A DNA stretch of 13,672 nucleotides from the NCBI GenBank assembly GCA_023432075.1, contig JAEYVD010000301.1, forward strand, positions 1 through 13,672, given 5' to 3'. Shown piece by piece: positions 13,671-13,672 of the stretch (within the stretch, counting starts at the first letter, position 1; every line of letters begins with the position of its first letter). The notes beneath the pieces were generated by a model. That model was not told the origin of the DNA and made no database searches. It saw only the letters and a program-made list of their open reading frames with translations. Origin of the DNA: Pseudomonadota bacterium (lineage in GTDB: Bacteria > Pseudomonadota > Gammaproteobacteria > Burkholderiales > Burkholderiaceae_B). Made by a program: the position numbers and the translations under genes.

Positions 13671-13672
13671 CC

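Overview
The window looks like chromosomal DNA of a high-GC betaproteobacterium, most likely Burkholderiales/Alcaligenaceae (Achromobacter- or Bordetella-like). This is inferred from the strong G/C third-position bias, the protein families and the gene order; there is no rRNA or marker gene to fix the taxon. I see eleven protein genes and no tRNA, rRNA, CRISPR array, insertion sequence or prophage gene.

Positions 1-9493 form a urea acquisition and degradation locus built around one regulatory region. On the minus strand are urtA (urea-binding protein) and urtB (permease, cut by the left window edge), the start of a urtABCDE-type high-affinity urea ABC transporter. On the plus strand are atzF (allophanate hydrolase), uca (biotin-dependent urea carboxylase) and a FadR/FCD-type GntR regulator whose start codon overlaps the uca stop. 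Urea taken up by Urt would be carboxylated by Uca with ATP and bicarbonate to allophanate, and AtzF would hydrolyse allophanate to ammonia and CO2. This is the ATP-dependent alternative to nickel urease.

The 369-bp divergent region (2895-3263) is the most informative part. It holds two near-perfect sigma-54 promoters facing outward, one for urtA and one for atzF. An NtrC-like dyad (GCAC-N7-GTGC) lies almost midway between them. A perfect 12-bp palindrome of the GntR type sits at the predicted atzF start of transcription. I infer nitrogen-limitation activation of both arms, plus repression of the catabolic arm by the co-transcribed GntR protein.

Positions 9568-11375 hold a minus-strand operon: a small secreted PF03640-type protein, an ECF sigma factor and its membrane-anchored anti-sigma factor. 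It is preceded by an ECF-type promoter (GGAAT-N17-CGTC) that suggests autoregulation. A GNAT acetyltransferase gene (11407-11871) lies upstream on the same strand.

Positions 12112-13670 carry a hipB-hipA pair: an XRE antitoxin/repressor and a HipA-family Ser/Thr kinase toxin with 4-bp overlapping genes. This pair is visibly less GC-rich than the rest and is probably an acquired module. The HipA P-loop is unusual.
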